Source: Chitinophaga solisilvae (GTDB lineage Bacteria > Bacteroidota > Bacteroidia > Chitinophagales > Chitinophagaceae). Taken from it: DNA of 64,000 nt. Each line of letters opens with the position of its first letter. Position 1 is the stretch's first letter. This document shows positions 8,436-18,426 of the stretch, in pieces. Below the pieces are notes generated by a model. That model had not been told where the DNA came from. It saw only the letters and a list, made by a program, of their open reading frames with translations, and did not search any database. The stretch lies in NCBI RefSeq assembly GCF_009928525.1, contig NZ_JAABOK010000009.1:265548-329547 (forward strand), read 5' to 3'. Position numbers and translations under genes: made by a program.

Positions 8436-11400
8436 ATGATGAAAAATATGATAAGAGTGGCCTCCTTACCAAAGATCCTCCTGCCACTGCTAGGCCTGTT
8501 GATAGCTGTATGCAGCCACGCGCAGACAACACAAATCTCAGGTACCGTGACCAACGCAGCCGACGGACAAAAAATTATCGGCGCCACCGTATCGCTCGTA
8601 GCCGCTAAAGGAGTAGGCGCTATGACCGACGCGGAAGGAAAATTCGCGATCAAAATTCCGGCAGCCTATGCCAGCAACATCGAACTGGCGGTTACTTTCA
8701 TTGGATTTGAAAGAAAAACCGTAAAAATTGCACCCGGACAAACCGCCATCAACATTCCACTGGACGTCAGCGCCAAAGCACTGGGCGAACTGGTGGTGAC
8801 TGCACTCGGCATTAAAAAGGAAAAGAAAGCACTGGCCTACGCCGTAACGGAAGTGAAAGGCAGTGACTTCACCCAGGCCCGCGAAATCAACGTGGCTGAT
8901 GCCTTGACCGGTAAAATTGCCGGTGTCAACGCTTCCAGCCTCGCCAGCGGCCCCGGTAGCTCCAGCCGCGTGATCATCCGCGGTAACGGCTCCCTCAACG
9001 GTGATAACCAGCCACTCTATGTAGTGAACGGGATGCCTATCGATAACACCACACAGAGCAATGTGGCCAGCGGCAACAGTTCTATTGGTCTGAACAGCGA
9101 CCGTGGCGATGGTATCGGTGGTATCAACCCGGACGACATTGAAACCATCACTGTGCTGAAAGGCGGCCCTGCTGCTGCCTTGTACGGTGCGCGTGCTTCC
9201 AACGGCGTTATCCTCATCACTACCAAAAAAGGTGTAAAACAAAAAGGTATCGGCGTGGATTACAACTCCACCTTCACGCTGGAAACACCTTCCATCATCC
9301 CTGACTGGCAATACCAGTACGGCTCCGGCCAGAATGGCAAAAAGCCGGTCACCATGGGTGAAGCTATCGCCGCCGGCCGCCTCTCCTGGGGACCTAAAAT
9401 AGACGGCAGCGATGTGATTCAGTTTGATGGAGTAAGCCGCCCGTATGTAGCACAGAAAAACAACATCAAGAACTTCTACAATACCGGTAACACCTTTACC
9501 AACACCCTGGCTTTCTCCGGCGGTTCGGACAACACGCAGTATCGTGTATCCTTATCCGATATGAACAACCATGGCCTGGTACCTAACCAGTCGCTCAACA
9601 AAAAAATATTCTCTGTCAGCCTGGTATCCAACCTCAGTAAAAAACTGACCGTGGAAGGCTACGCACAGTATAATATTGAAAAAGCCAAAAACAGAAGCGG
9701 CGTATCCGATGCACCGGGTAACGTGAACTGGGGCCCGTATGTACTTGCCAACACGGTAGACATCCGCAGCCTGGATCCCGGCTACAATGCTGCCGGCAGG
9801 GAAGTGGACTGGAACCCTTCCGGTTTCGCCAGCAACCCGTATTTCGTGATCAACAAATTCCGCAACAATGATGACCGCAAACGTTTTATCGGTAATGCGA
9901 GCATCAAATACAACCTGTTCGATAACCTGTTTGTACGCGGCCGTGTGAACCACGATTACATGAACATCAACTACACAGGTATTGTGCCTACCGGTACCGC
10001 TTATGCACCGAAAGGCTTCTACCAGCAGTATACTACTACCAGCACGGAAACCAATGCAGAGCTGACCATCAACTACCAGGGCAAACTGGGCCGCGATTTC
10101 GCGCTCACTGCCATGGCCGGTGGTAACAAACGCAAATCCATTTCCGATGCGGTGAACCTGAACGGTACTGATTTCTTCGCACCCGGCTTCTATGATCCAT
10201 CCAATGTGGTGAGCCTGGGTACCGTAAATGTAAACCAGCGCCAGGCAACCAACTCCCTCTTCGGTTCGGTAGATCTCTCCTGGAAAGACATCCTCTTCCT
10301 GACTGCTACCGGCCGTAATGACTGGTTCTCTACCCTGTCGCCACAAAACAATAATATCTTCTATCCCTCTGTGGGCGCCAGCTTCCTGCTGTCTGAAGCC
10401 GTGAAGCTCCCATCCTGGGTAAACTATGCGAAGGTTAGAACCTCCTGGGCGCAGGTGGGCGGCGCTACGCCACAGCCTTATGCCCTGTACCAGACCTACA
10501 CCATCCTAACCGGTGGCGGGCACCTGGGACAACCACTGCAGATGCCTACGCAGACACCTTCTGCTACCGGTATCGGTGGCTCCGGATTACTCCAGGCGCC
10601 TAACCCGGATCTGAAACCACTGCTGTCTACCACCTTTGAAGCTGGTGTGGAAGGACGTTTCCTCAACAACCGCTTATCGGCAGACATCACCTGGTACAGC
10701 CGCAGAACTACCAACGACATCATGCAGGCAGCCATCTCTCCGGCTTCCGGCTATAACTTCGCCCTGCTCAACGTAGGCGAAATGAGCAACAAGGGTATTG
10801 AAGTCATGCTCGGCGGTACCCCCGTGAAAAAGAAGGATTTCTCCTGGGATGTAAGCTATAATATGGCCTACAATAAAAATGAAGTGGTGAAACTGGCTGA
10901 AGGTATCAACAGCCTGCAGCTGGATGTGAGCGTAAACAGCTACGCCTATATTTTTGCAGAAGTAGGTAAGCCCTACAGCACCATCAAAGGTTTCAAGGTA
11001 CTGAAAGATGCCAGTGGCAATACCGTTTATGATAACAAGACAGGTTATGAAATGAGAACGCCGCTGACAGATCTCGGCACCGGTGTGTCTCCGTTCTCCG
11101 CCGGTATCACCAACAATTTCCGCTACAAACAGTTTAACCTGAGCTTCCTGATTGACGGTAAATTCGGCGGTCAGGTGTACTCTGCCACCAACCTGTACGG
11201 CACGCGCTTCGGTCTGCATGACATGACCCTGCCCGGCCGCGATGGCGGATTAACCGTAACCGGTGTAGACCAGGATGGTAAACCGTTCTCCAAAACATTT
11301 ACCTACGATAAAGACCTGCAGGGATATTATGACAACTATAAAAACCTGTCAGAGAAGTTTGTGTATGATGCGAGCTTCATTAAGTTAAGACAGGTAGTAC

Positions 11401-11612
11401 TCACCTACAATATTCCGGCTAAAGTATTTGCTTTCGCAAAGATGCAGTCAGTAGCTGTTTCCTTTGTAGCCAGAAACCTGTTTATCCTGTATAAAAATGC
11501 GCCGAACATCGATCCGGAGTCTACTTTCAGCAACTCCAACGCGCAGGGCTTTGAAATGTTTGGTGTACCACGTACCAGAAGTTTCGGTCTGAATCTGCAG
11601 GTAAAACTTTAG
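8436..11612 (+). CDS. SusC/RagA-family TonB-linked outer membrane transporter
   Basis: About 1058 residues, the usual length of SusC-like proteins. A signal peptide ends near 'VCSHAQ'. A carboxypeptidase-D regulatory-like domain follows ('ISGTVTNAADGQ' to about residue 100), then the plug domain with 'DALTGKIAGVN' and the SusC-typical 'SRVIIRGNGSL' and 'YVVNGMPI', and a long beta-barrel ending in 'SFGLNLQVKL'. The ATG at 8436 was chosen because it begins a normal signal peptide; an ATG at 8439 is equally possible, and the frame runs a little further upstream without a better start. It pairs with the SusD-like lipoprotein 22 bases downstream to import an oligosaccharide or peptide-linked sugar across the outer membrane using TonB energy. 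Confidence 0.95.
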   Translation: MMKNMIRVASLPKILLPLLGLLIAVCSHAQTTQISGTVTNAADGQKIIGATVSLVAAKGVGAMTDAEGKFAIKIPAAYASNIELAVTFIGFERKTVKIAPGQTAINIPLDVSAKALGELVVTALGIKKEKKALAYAVTEVKGSDFTQAREINVADALTGKIAGVNASSLASGPGSSSRVIIRGNGSLNGDNQPLYVVNGMPIDNTTQSNVASGNSSIGLNSDRGDGIGGINPDDIETITVLKGGPAAALYGARASNGVILITTKKGVKQKGIGVDYNSTFTLETPSIIPDWQYQYGSGQNGKKPVTMGEAIAAGRLSWGPKIDGSDVIQFDGVSRPYVAQKNNIKNFYNTGNTFTNTLAFSGGSDNTQYRVSLSDMNNHGLVPNQSLNKKIFSVSLVSNLSKKLTVEGYAQYNIEKAKNRSGVSDAPGNVNWGPYVLANTVDIRSLDPGYNAAGREVDWNPSGFASNPYFVINKFRNNDDRKRFIGNASIKYNLFDNLFVRGRVNHDYMNINYTGIVPTGTAYAPKGFYQQYTTTSTETNAELTINYQGKLGRDFALTAMAGGNKRKSISDAVNLNGTDFFAPGFYDPSNVVSLGTVNVNQRQATNSLFGSVDLSWKDILFLTATGRNDWFSTLSPQNNNIFYPSVGASFLLSEAVKLPSWVNYAKVRTSWAQVGGATPQPYALYQTYTILTGGGHLGQPLQMPTQTPSATGIGGSGLLQAPNPDLKPLLSTTFEAGVEGRFLNNRLSADITWYSRRTTNDIMQAAISPASGYNFALLNVGEMSNKGIEVMLGGTPVKKKDFSWDVSYNMAYNKNEVVKLAEGINSLQLDVSVNSYAYIFAEVGKPYSTIKGFKVLKDASGNTVYDNKTGYEMRTPLTDLGTGVSPFSAGITNNFRYKQFNLSFLIDGKFGGQVYSATNLYGTRFGLHDMTLPGRDGGLTVTGVDQDGKPFSKTFTYDKDLQGYYDNYKNLSEKFVYDASFIKLRQVVLTYNIPAKVFAFAKMQSVAVSFVARNLFILYKNAPNIDPESTFSNSNAQGFEMFGVPRTRSFGLNLQVKL

Positions 11613-11634
11613 TTCATCATTAAACATTACACAC

Positions 11635-13182
11635 ATGCTACGTTTCGCTAAATATAAATATATACTGTTGTTAGGTGCAGTGCTGGGTTTTACATCCTGT
11701 GACAAAGGATTTGAGAAAATGAATGTGAATCCCAATGCTGCAGAAAATCCGAATATTGATCTGCTGTTCACACAAAGTCTTTTGAAAGGTCAACTACCAT
11801 ATGACAGGGGGTATTTTTATACTTCCTATCTTCATTGCGGTACTTATATCCAGCACTTCTCCATCGCCAAGGAAATAGGCGGTGCCGGTGCGGGTGACAA
11901 ATATGCCGTGAACGATTTCTATCAGAGTTTTTATTTCAGGTACATCTATACCAATGCAGTTACAACATTGGGAGAGATTCTGATGGCCGCCACATCAGCA
12001 GATGATGTGAACAAGCTGGCTGCCACCCGTATCTGGAAAGTACTGCTGATGCAACGTATCACGGATCTCTACGGAGATGTGCCTTATTCCGAGGCCATCC
12101 GCGGCAGGTCTAAATTATTTCTTCCCAAGTACGACACACAGGAAGATATTTATGCAGACATGCTGAAAGAACTGGAAGCTGCCATCAAATCATTCGATGC
12201 CACCAAACCTACCTTCGGCAGTGCCGATCTGCTCTTCAAAGGCAACATCGCACAGTGGAAGAAATTCGGTTACTCCCTGATGCTGCGTGTAGCCATGCGC
12301 ACCACGAAGAAAACCGGCGGTAAGGTGATTGCGAAAGACTGGGTGCAGAAAGCCATTGAAGGCGGTGTGATTACCGGTGCGGCAGACAATGCCATCCTGC
12401 GTTACAGTAACGGACCGCAGACATACAACAACAACCCGGTTGCTTTTGAACTGGTAGGACAGGATTATGTATCTACCTCCAAAGGCGCTGCCAACACAGA
12501 ATGGGGCAAGTACAGCAAAACCTTCATCGATTTCCTGAAGTCGCATAATGATCCGCGTTTAGGCGTGGTGTCTGTGGTGTGGAATGCTGGTAACCCGGAT
12601 ACCTCCGCTGCCATTCAGAAAGGTATGCCTAACGGTACCGATGTACGCCTGCCCGATTTTGTTACCTATTCAGAGCCGAACCCGGCTACCATCCTGCAAT
12701 ATAACGCACCGCTGATGATACTGACCAGCGCAGAAACCAATCTGCTGCTCAGCGAAGCGGCCCTGCGCGGATGGAGCAGCGGCGACAAAGCACAATATTA
12801 CAGAGAGGGCGTAACCGCCGCACTGCGTAACTGGGCACAGTTTGGCGCAGCAGGCGTTATCCCGCAGGAAAAAATCAGCCAGTATGTTAGCGATAACGCA
12901 CTGGATGCAGGCGGTTCATTCGAAACGCAGATGAATCAGATTCACACTCAGTTCTGGGTGGCTTTATTACTCGATGAACAGGAAGCCTATGCCAACTGGA
13001 GACGCACCGGATACCCGCAGCTCACTCCCGTGAATTACAACGGAAACGTTACCAACGGAACTATTCCGCGCCGTTTCCCCTATTCACAGGCGGAGCAGGG
13101 TATCAACGGTGTGAATTACAAAGCGGCTGTTGACAGACAAGGGCCGGATTTATTAACAACCAGAATCTGGTGGGACAAATAA
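11635..13182 (+). CDS. SusD/RagB-family nutrient-binding outer membrane lipoprotein (SusD-like_2)
   Basis: 515 residues with a lipoprotein signal ending in 'LGFTSC' (lipidated Cys near residue 22) and the following 'DKGFEKMNVNPNA' that marks the SusD-like_2 subgroup. Helical TPR-like segments and 'LLLSEAALRGW' near residue 375 fit the SusD fold. SusD proteins form the lid on the SusC channel and capture the glycan outside the cell. The gene follows susC by 22 bases and precedes the hexosaminidase by two bases, so the three are one operon. The ligand is probably a beta-linked N-acetylhexosamine oligomer, judged from the adjacent GH20 enzyme. Confidence 0.94.
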   Translation: MLRFAKYKYILLLGAVLGFTSCDKGFEKMNVNPNAAENPNIDLLFTQSLLKGQLPYDRGYFYTSYLHCGTYIQHFSIAKEIGGAGAGDKYAVNDFYQSFYFRYIYTNAVTTLGEILMAATSADDVNKLAATRIWKVLLMQRITDLYGDVPYSEAIRGRSKLFLPKYDTQEDIYADMLKELEAAIKSFDATKPTFGSADLLFKGNIAQWKKFGYSLMLRVAMRTTKKTGGKVIAKDWVQKAIEGGVITGAADNAILRYSNGPQTYNNNPVAFELVGQDYVSTSKGAANTEWGKYSKTFIDFLKSHNDPRLGVVSVVWNAGNPDTSAAIQKGMPNGTDVRLPDFVTYSEPNPATILQYNAPLMILTSAETNLLLSEAALRGWSSGDKAQYYREGVTAALRNWAQFGAAGVIPQEKISQYVSDNALDAGGSFETQMNQIHTQFWVALLLDEQEAYANWRRTGYPQLTPVNYNGNVTNGTIPRRFPYSQAEQGINGVNYKAAVDRQGPDLLTTRIWWDK

Positions 13183-13184
13183 CC

Positions 13185-15437
13185 ATGAAAAAGCTACAAC
13201 TCATCTTACTTGTTCTTTTGATTCATAACTGCCTGTTCGCACAAAGGAAAGAGGCTGCCCCTGTGGCAGCCTTGATTCCTTTGCCCGTAGCAGTTTCCAT
13301 GACAGCGGATACCTTTTTTATTACCGCCAACGCGGCAATAGGAAATGCTCCCGCATTACAGCAGGAAACAAAGCTCCTGCAGGAATATGTACACCACGCA
13401 ACCGGCCATGCCTTACCTGTACAGGATAACGGCGCTATTGTGCTGCAGCTGGACAGTTCCGTGGTGAAACAGCCGGAAGGCTATCAGCTGCATATCACGC
13501 CGGCACAGATAAAAATTACAGGTCATGATGCGGCGGGTGTAACGCATGGTATTGAAACCCTGCGGCAGCTGTGGCGCCCGAAAGGTGCTGTGCTGGTGGT
13601 ACCCGGAGGTCTGATTACAGACTATCCGCGCTTTTCCTACAGGGGCATGCACCTGGATGTTGGCCGTCACTTTTTCTCCGTTGATTTTCTCAAGGAGTTC
13701 ATTGACAAGCTGGCTTATTACAAACTCAACAACTTCCACTGGCACCTGACGGATGACCAGGGATGGCGTATAGAAATAAAGAAATATCCCCGCCTGCAGA
13801 GCGTGGCAGCCTGGCGTGATCAGACGATGATCGGTCATAAGAAGGAGCTGCCGCACCGCTTCGATGGCAAACGTTACGGCGGCTACTATACGCAGGAACA
13901 GGTCCGCGAAGTAGTAGCCTATGCCGCAGCCAGGCATATCAACGTAATCCCTGAAATAGAAATGCCGGGACATGCGCTGGCAGCCCTCACTGCGTACCCT
14001 TCGCTGGGTTGCACGGGCGGCCCGTACAAAACCGCCCAGTTCTGGGGCATCTTCGATGATGTCTTCTGCGCCGGTAAAGACAGTACCTTCCTGTTTCTGC
14101 AGGATGTACTGGAAGAAGTCATTGCGCTGTTCCCTTCTTCGTATATCCATATAGGTGGGGATGAATGCCCGAAAGTGAGGTGGAAGGCCTGTGCCGCATG
14201 CCAGCAACGGATGCGCCGGGAAAACCTGCCGGATGAACATGCGCTGCAGAGTTATTTTATCCGCCGTATCAGTGATTTTGTGAAAAGTAAAGGCCGTCAT
14301 ATCATCGGATGGGATGAGATACTGGAAGGCGGGCTCGCACCCGGCGCCACCGTGATGAACTGGCGGGGCGTAGATGGTGCAGTGAGCGCCGCCCGGCAAC
14401 AGCATCATGTTATCATGACACCGGAAGACGATCTCTACTTCGATCATTACCAGTCATTATACCTGGCAGAGAAGCCTACCGCTACCGGCTATACGCCGCT
14501 GGAGGAAGTGTATGCCTACGAGCCACTGCGTGCTGCAGCAGATACCTCCCTGCTGCCTTTCATCGCCGGCATACAGGGACAGATGTGGAGCGAATACCTG
14601 CCGGATGAGGCGCAGGCGCGTTATATGATCTACCCGCGTTTGCAGGCAATGGCAGAAAGAGCGTGGTCGCCGCAGACAGTAACGGATTACAGCAATTTCA
14701 CACAAAGGCTGGAAATGCAGACCGGCGCTGCACCGGCAGCACCTTATAATGAAATCCGTTATTCGGCTGACAGCATCGCTAAAGGCAGGATTTATATTTC
14801 CCTGCGCAGCCACCTGCCGGGAGCAGTCATCCGTTATACAACAGACGGCTCGCAACCTGACGGAAACAGCAAAATCAGTGACGGCAAATCTATCTTACTG
14901 CAAAAAAATACAACGGTCAAAGCCATGTTATATGTTTCGGGCAAACCTGCAGGGCGGCTTTTCCAACAATCATTTTTAGTGCATAAGGCTACTGGTGCGG
15001 CTATTTCCCTGCAGGAGGCGCCCAACCGCTTTAGCAGTAATGCGGCTACGCTGGTAAACGGCATTGAAGGTACGCATCGCTATAACGATGAACAGTGGAC
15101 CGGTTTCAGTGCCAGGGACCTGCATGCTGTCATTGACCTGGGCAGCGTGCAAACGGTTACGCAGCTGGGCGCCAACACGCTCAACTACCACTGGCAGAAA
15201 ATGTGGCCTCCCGTATCGTTACAGTTTGAAGCATCTGCCGATGGCGTACATTATCAGCGTATAGCCGTTACTGATAGTTTTCCGGTAAATGGCATCAACA
15301 GAGCCAGATGGACCATCGCGCCGCTGAAAGCCCGCTACATCAGGGTGACAGCCACCAATAAAGGTGTGATACCTCCCGGAGAATACGTGGCAGGCGCCAG
15401 CAGCATGATGCTGATAGACGAAATTATTGTTAACTGA
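13185..15437 (+). CDS. GH20 beta-N-acetylhexosaminidase
   Basis: About 750 residues. A signal peptide (ending 'NCLFAQ') is followed by the GH20b N-terminal domain (about residues 30-155) and the GH20 TIM barrel, with 'HWHLTDDQGW' near residue 187 and the catalytic Asp-Glu pair in 'IGGDE' at about residues 322-326. Two further C-terminal modules are visible: a chitobiase-type segment with 'IRYTTDGSQPDG', and a discoidin-like (F5/8 type C) carbohydrate-binding segment over roughly the last 140 residues. The ATG at 13185 starts a good signal peptide two bases after the susD stop. Family knowledge: it removes terminal beta-GlcNAc or GalNAc by substrate-assisted catalysis. It probably acts in the periplasm or at the cell surface on material handled by the SusCD pair. 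Confidence 0.94.
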   Translation: MKKLQLILLVLLIHNCLFAQRKEAAPVAALIPLPVAVSMTADTFFITANAAIGNAPALQQETKLLQEYVHHATGHALPVQDNGAIVLQLDSSVVKQPEGYQLHITPAQIKITGHDAAGVTHGIETLRQLWRPKGAVLVVPGGLITDYPRFSYRGMHLDVGRHFFSVDFLKEFIDKLAYYKLNNFHWHLTDDQGWRIEIKKYPRLQSVAAWRDQTMIGHKKELPHRFDGKRYGGYYTQEQVREVVAYAAARHINVIPEIEMPGHALAALTAYPSLGCTGGPYKTAQFWGIFDDVFCAGKDSTFLFLQDVLEEVIALFPSSYIHIGGDECPKVRWKACAACQQRMRRENLPDEHALQSYFIRRISDFVKSKGRHIIGWDEILEGGLAPGATVMNWRGVDGAVSAARQQHHVIMTPEDDLYFDHYQSLYLAEKPTATGYTPLEEVYAYEPLRAAADTSLLPFIAGIQGQMWSEYLPDEAQARYMIYPRLQAMAERAWSPQTVTDYSNFTQRLEMQTGAAPAAPYNEIRYSADSIAKGRIYISLRSHLPGAVIRYTTDGSQPDGNSKISDGKSILLQKNTTVKAMLYVSGKPAGRLFQQSFLVHKATGAAISLQEAPNRFSSNAATLVNGIEGTHRYNDEQWTGFSARDLHAVIDLGSVQTVTQLGANTLNYHWQKMWPPVSLQFEASADGVHYQRIAVTDSFPVNGINRARWTIAPLKARYIRVTATNKGVIPPGEYVAGASSMMLIDEIIVN

Positions 15438-15496
15438 TTACTGCTGTTCCGCATTCCACGGTTAACTCATCACTCATTTGTAATTGCAAGCAGGGC

Positions 15497-16819
15497 ATGG
15501 CTTTTTTCATCGTCTTTATTTGTATTCTCATATTAATCCTGTTACTGACCTGGGGAAAGCTCAATGCCTTCCTCGCTTTCCTGGTGGTGTCGCTGTTGGC
15601 CGGCTTCCTGCTGGGAATGCCGGTGAATACCATCACCGCGTCCATGCAGAAGGGGATAGGCGATACCATCGGCGGACTGCTGATTATCATCTCCCTGGGC
15701 GCCATGTTAGGAAAGCTGGTGGCAGAAAGCGGCGCTGCACAACAGATCGCCAACGCCCTCATGAAGGCATTCGGTCCGCGCTATGTGCAATGGGCATTGC
15801 TGATTGCAGGCTTCATCATCGGTATTCCCCTGTTTTACGGCGTTGGCTTTGTATTGCTGGTGCCATTGATATTTTCGGTGGTCTATCAGTATAAACTACC
15901 CGCGGTATATATCGGGTTACCCACGCTGGCGGCATTATCCATCACTCATGGATTTCTGCCTCCGCATCCGTCGCCGGTAGCGCTGGTTACCACTTTTAAA
16001 GCCAGTATGGGACTGACGCTGCTGTACGGGCTGATAGTAGCCATACCGGCGTTGCTTATCGCGGGGCCTTTTTTTGCCAGATACCTGAAAAAAATACCTG
16101 CCGCTCCTGCAGCCATGTTTGCAGCGGAAGATAAAAACGCGCAGGCATTGCCCGGCGCCGCCAATAGCTTTCTGACAGCTCTGCTGCCGGTGTTGCTGCT
16201 GATTGTGACCACCGTGCTGACGTATGCCGTGAAACAGGCATCTCCTGAAACACAGCGCTTCATTGCTTTTGCCGGCGACGCGCCGGTGGTAATGCTGTGC
16301 TGCGTCATCATCGCCACTTTCACACTGGGCATCTGCCAGCAGCGCAGTATTAAATCTGTTATGACTATTTATGCAGATGCGGTGAAGGATGTGGCCATGA
16401 TTCTGCTCATCATTGCCGGTGCAGGCGCGCTGAAACAGGTGCTGGCAGACAGCGGCGTGAGTAAGGACATTGCCCTGGTAATGCAGTCCTGGCACATTCC
16501 CTTGCTGGTACTCGGCTGGCTCATGGCCGCGGTAATACGCGCCTGTATAGGATCTGCCACCATAGCAGGCATTACAGCTGCAGGCATGATAGGGCCTATG
16601 CTGCTGACATCGCAGACAGATCCTAACCTGATGGTACTCTCCATCGGTGCAGGCAGCCTCATGTTCTCCCATGTGAACGATGCCGGCTTCTGGATGTTCA
16701 AGGAATATTTTAACCTGAATCTCAAAAACACCTTTCTCTCCTGGTCGGTCATGGAAACCATTGTAGGCATAGCCGGTCTGCTGGGGGTATTGGTATTGAA
16801 TATATTTATCAGTCAGTAA
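15497..16819 (+). CDS. Gluconate:H+ symporter family (GntP) permease
   Basis: 440 residues, with about twelve hydrophobic segments. The GntP marks are visible: 'GGLLIIISLGAMLGKLVAESG' is split here as 'ISLGAMLGKL' and 'AESG' near residues 75-85, 'FLPPHPSPVA' near 155, and 'SHVNDAGFWMFKEY' near 390. GntP members carry gluconate, 2-keto-3-deoxygluconate or related acids into the cytoplasm. It lies 59 bases after the hexosaminidase and 17 bases before the RidA gene. Together with the kinase at 17377 it suggests uptake and phosphorylation of a sugar acid, perhaps an amino-sugar acid such as glucosaminate. That substrate is inference. Confidence 0.9.
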   Translation: MAFFIVFICILILILLLTWGKLNAFLAFLVVSLLAGFLLGMPVNTITASMQKGIGDTIGGLLIIISLGAMLGKLVAESGAAQQIANALMKAFGPRYVQWALLIAGFIIGIPLFYGVGFVLLVPLIFSVVYQYKLPAVYIGLPTLAALSITHGFLPPHPSPVALVTTFKASMGLTLLYGLIVAIPALLIAGPFFARYLKKIPAAPAAMFAAEDKNAQALPGAANSFLTALLPVLLLIVTTVLTYAVKQASPETQRFIAFAGDAPVVMLCCVIIATFTLGICQQRSIKSVMTIYADAVKDVAMILLIIAGAGALKQVLADSGVSKDIALVMQSWHIPLLVLGWLMAAVIRACIGSATIAGITAAGMIGPMLLTSQTDPNLMVLSIGAGSLMFSHVNDAGFWMFKEYFNLNLKNTFLSWSVMETIVGIAGLLGVLVLNIFISQ

Positions 16820-16836
16820 TAATTAAATCAGTAAAT

Positions 16837-17307
16837 ATGGAAAACAACAATGCGGAAGAAAAGTTAGCAGCGCTGGGATTGGAATTACCTCCTGCCCCTG
16901 CGCCACTGGGCGTTTACAAGCCTTACCTGATCGATGGCAAATACCTGTATCTGTCAGGCCACGGTCCTGTGCAGCAGGATAAGTCGCTCATCATCGGACG
17001 TATAGGCCGTGATATGGATATGGAACAGGGTAAGCTGGCTGCCCGCCAGGTAGGCTTAACCATGCTGTCTACCATCAAAACGCATGTAGGTAGTCTGGCC
17101 AAAGTAAAACGTGTCATTAAAGTACTGGGCATGGTGAATTGCACACCGGAATTTGAACGTCATCCATACATCATCAACGGATGCAGCGAATTATTTGCTG
17201 CGGTATGGGGTGAAGAGAATGGCATAGGAGTGAGGAGTGCAGTAGGTTTTGGCTCATTGCCGGATAATATCCCGGTAGAAATTGAAGCATTATTTGAACT
17301 GTATTAA
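16837..17307 (+). CDS. RidA/YjgF-family protein
   Basis: 156 residues, slightly longer than canonical RidA (about 130) and of the subgroup with an extended N-terminus ('KLAALGLELPPAPAP'). The family core is visible: 'YLYLSGHGP' near residue 35, 'VGLTMLSTIKTHVG' near 75, and the end 'VRSAVGFGSLPDNIPVEIEALFELY', shown here only to locate the substrate-binding 'RSAVG' and 'PVEIEA'. RidA proteins hydrolyse reactive enamine/imine intermediates made by PLP-dependent dehydratases. Its place between a gluconate-type permease and a PfkB kinase suggests it supports deamination of an amino-sugar acid or D-amino acid. No PLP enzyme is present in this window, so that step is missing or encoded elsewhere. 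Confidence 0.88.
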   Translation: MENNNAEEKLAALGLELPPAPAPLGVYKPYLIDGKYLYLSGHGPVQQDKSLIIGRIGRDMDMEQGKLAARQVGLTMLSTIKTHVGSLAKVKRVIKVLGMVNCTPEFERHPYIINGCSELFAAVWGEENGIGVRSAVGFGSLPDNIPVEIEALFELY

Positions 17308-17376
17308 TACCATCTGACACAGTTGCGGACGGGCATGTCCGGGAAAATATTATCTTTCCCTTAAATTATCGGGACA

Positions 17377-18414
17377 ATGCAAAAGGGGGATGATAACAAC
17401 AATATCCGGCTGGCAGCTTTCGGAGAATTTCTGCTGAGGCTCCACAGTAACGGAGGACAGCGGTTTGCGCAAACGAACGGATATACCGCATACTATGCCG
17501 GCGCAGAAGCCAATGTATGCGTGTTGCTGGCGCGGTTAGGTATTCAGGCATCGTACATCACGCGTATACCCGGACATGACATCGCTGCAGCAGGTGTACA
17601 GCAGCTGCGGGGCCACGGGGTAGATACGGAAAAGATCATTTACGGAGGAGACAAGCTGGGACTGTATTTTACGGAACCCGGCCATCAGGTCCGGCCTACC
17701 AGGGTGATCTATGACCGGGAACATTCTTCCTTTGCCACCCTGCAGAAAGGGATGTTCAACTGGACGGAAATACTGAAGGATACACAGGTTTTTCATTGGT
17801 CCGGCGTTGCCGCCGCCCTTTCCGCCAGCAGTGCCGCCGTTTGTGAAGAAGCACTGGAAGCCGCGCTGGACGCTGGGTTGATTATCTCGTCTGATTTTAA
17901 CTACCGCTCCACCCTGTGGAAATACGGGCAGCATCCGGCAGCTGTTATGCCGCGGCTGTTGCAGCACAGCCACATCACCGTGGCAGACCTGGATGCCGCG
18001 CAGGTATATTTCGGTATTGAAACAGACCCGGAACAGCCGCTGGAAGACAGATTCCGCGCCTGTTACATCGCCCTGAAAGAAAGAATGCCCAGGCTCACTA
18101 CACTGGGCATGAGCTTCCGGAAGCAGACAGACAACCGCCTGATATATACCGGTGCACTGGTGAAAGATGATCAGTTTTATTTTTCCCGGGGATTTGCCCT
18201 GCCACAGATCACAGATCAGATAGGAACAGGCGACGCCTTTACTGCAGGTATGCTCTTCGGCATCCTGCAGCAATATCCGCCGCAGGAGATCATTGATTTC
18301 GCAGTGGCCTGTGGTACCCTGAAACAGAGTATCCCCGGCGACTGGGCCATCATCAGCAGGAATGAAGTGACCGACCTGATGAAGAATGGTTTGTCGGGAA
18401 GAATTGTACGTTAA
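17377..18414 (+). CDS. PfkB-family sugar kinase (2-keto-3-deoxygluconate kinase-like)
   Basis: 345 residues with the ribokinase fold. The N-terminal 'GEFLLRLHS' and 'YYAGAEANVCVLLARLG' form the substrate-binding lid region. The C-terminal PfkB signature 'IGTGDAFTAG' lies near residue 281, its Asp being the catalytic base. The 'G(G/A)AEANVA'-like lid and the adjacent gluconate-type permease favour 2-keto-3-deoxygluconate or a related acid as substrate over fructose or ribose. The gene is 12 bases upstream of the M19 dipeptidase and 69 bases after RidA, in the same direction. The product, a 6-phosphate, is a plausible signal for the DeoR-family regulator at 7324. Confidence 0.85.
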   Translation: MQKGDDNNNIRLAAFGEFLLRLHSNGGQRFAQTNGYTAYYAGAEANVCVLLARLGIQASYITRIPGHDIAAAGVQQLRGHGVDTEKIIYGGDKLGLYFTEPGHQVRPTRVIYDREHSSFATLQKGMFNWTEILKDTQVFHWSGVAAALSASSAAVCEEALEAALDAGLIISSDFNYRSTLWKYGQHPAAVMPRLLQHSHITVADLDAAQVYFGIETDPEQPLEDRFRACYIALKERMPRLTTLGMSFRKQTDNRLIYTGALVKDDQFYFSRGFALPQITDQIGTGDAFTAGMLFGILQQYPPQEIIDFAVACGTLKQSIPGDWAIISRNEVTDLMKNGLSGRIVR

Positions 18415-18426
18415 TTATACAAGTAT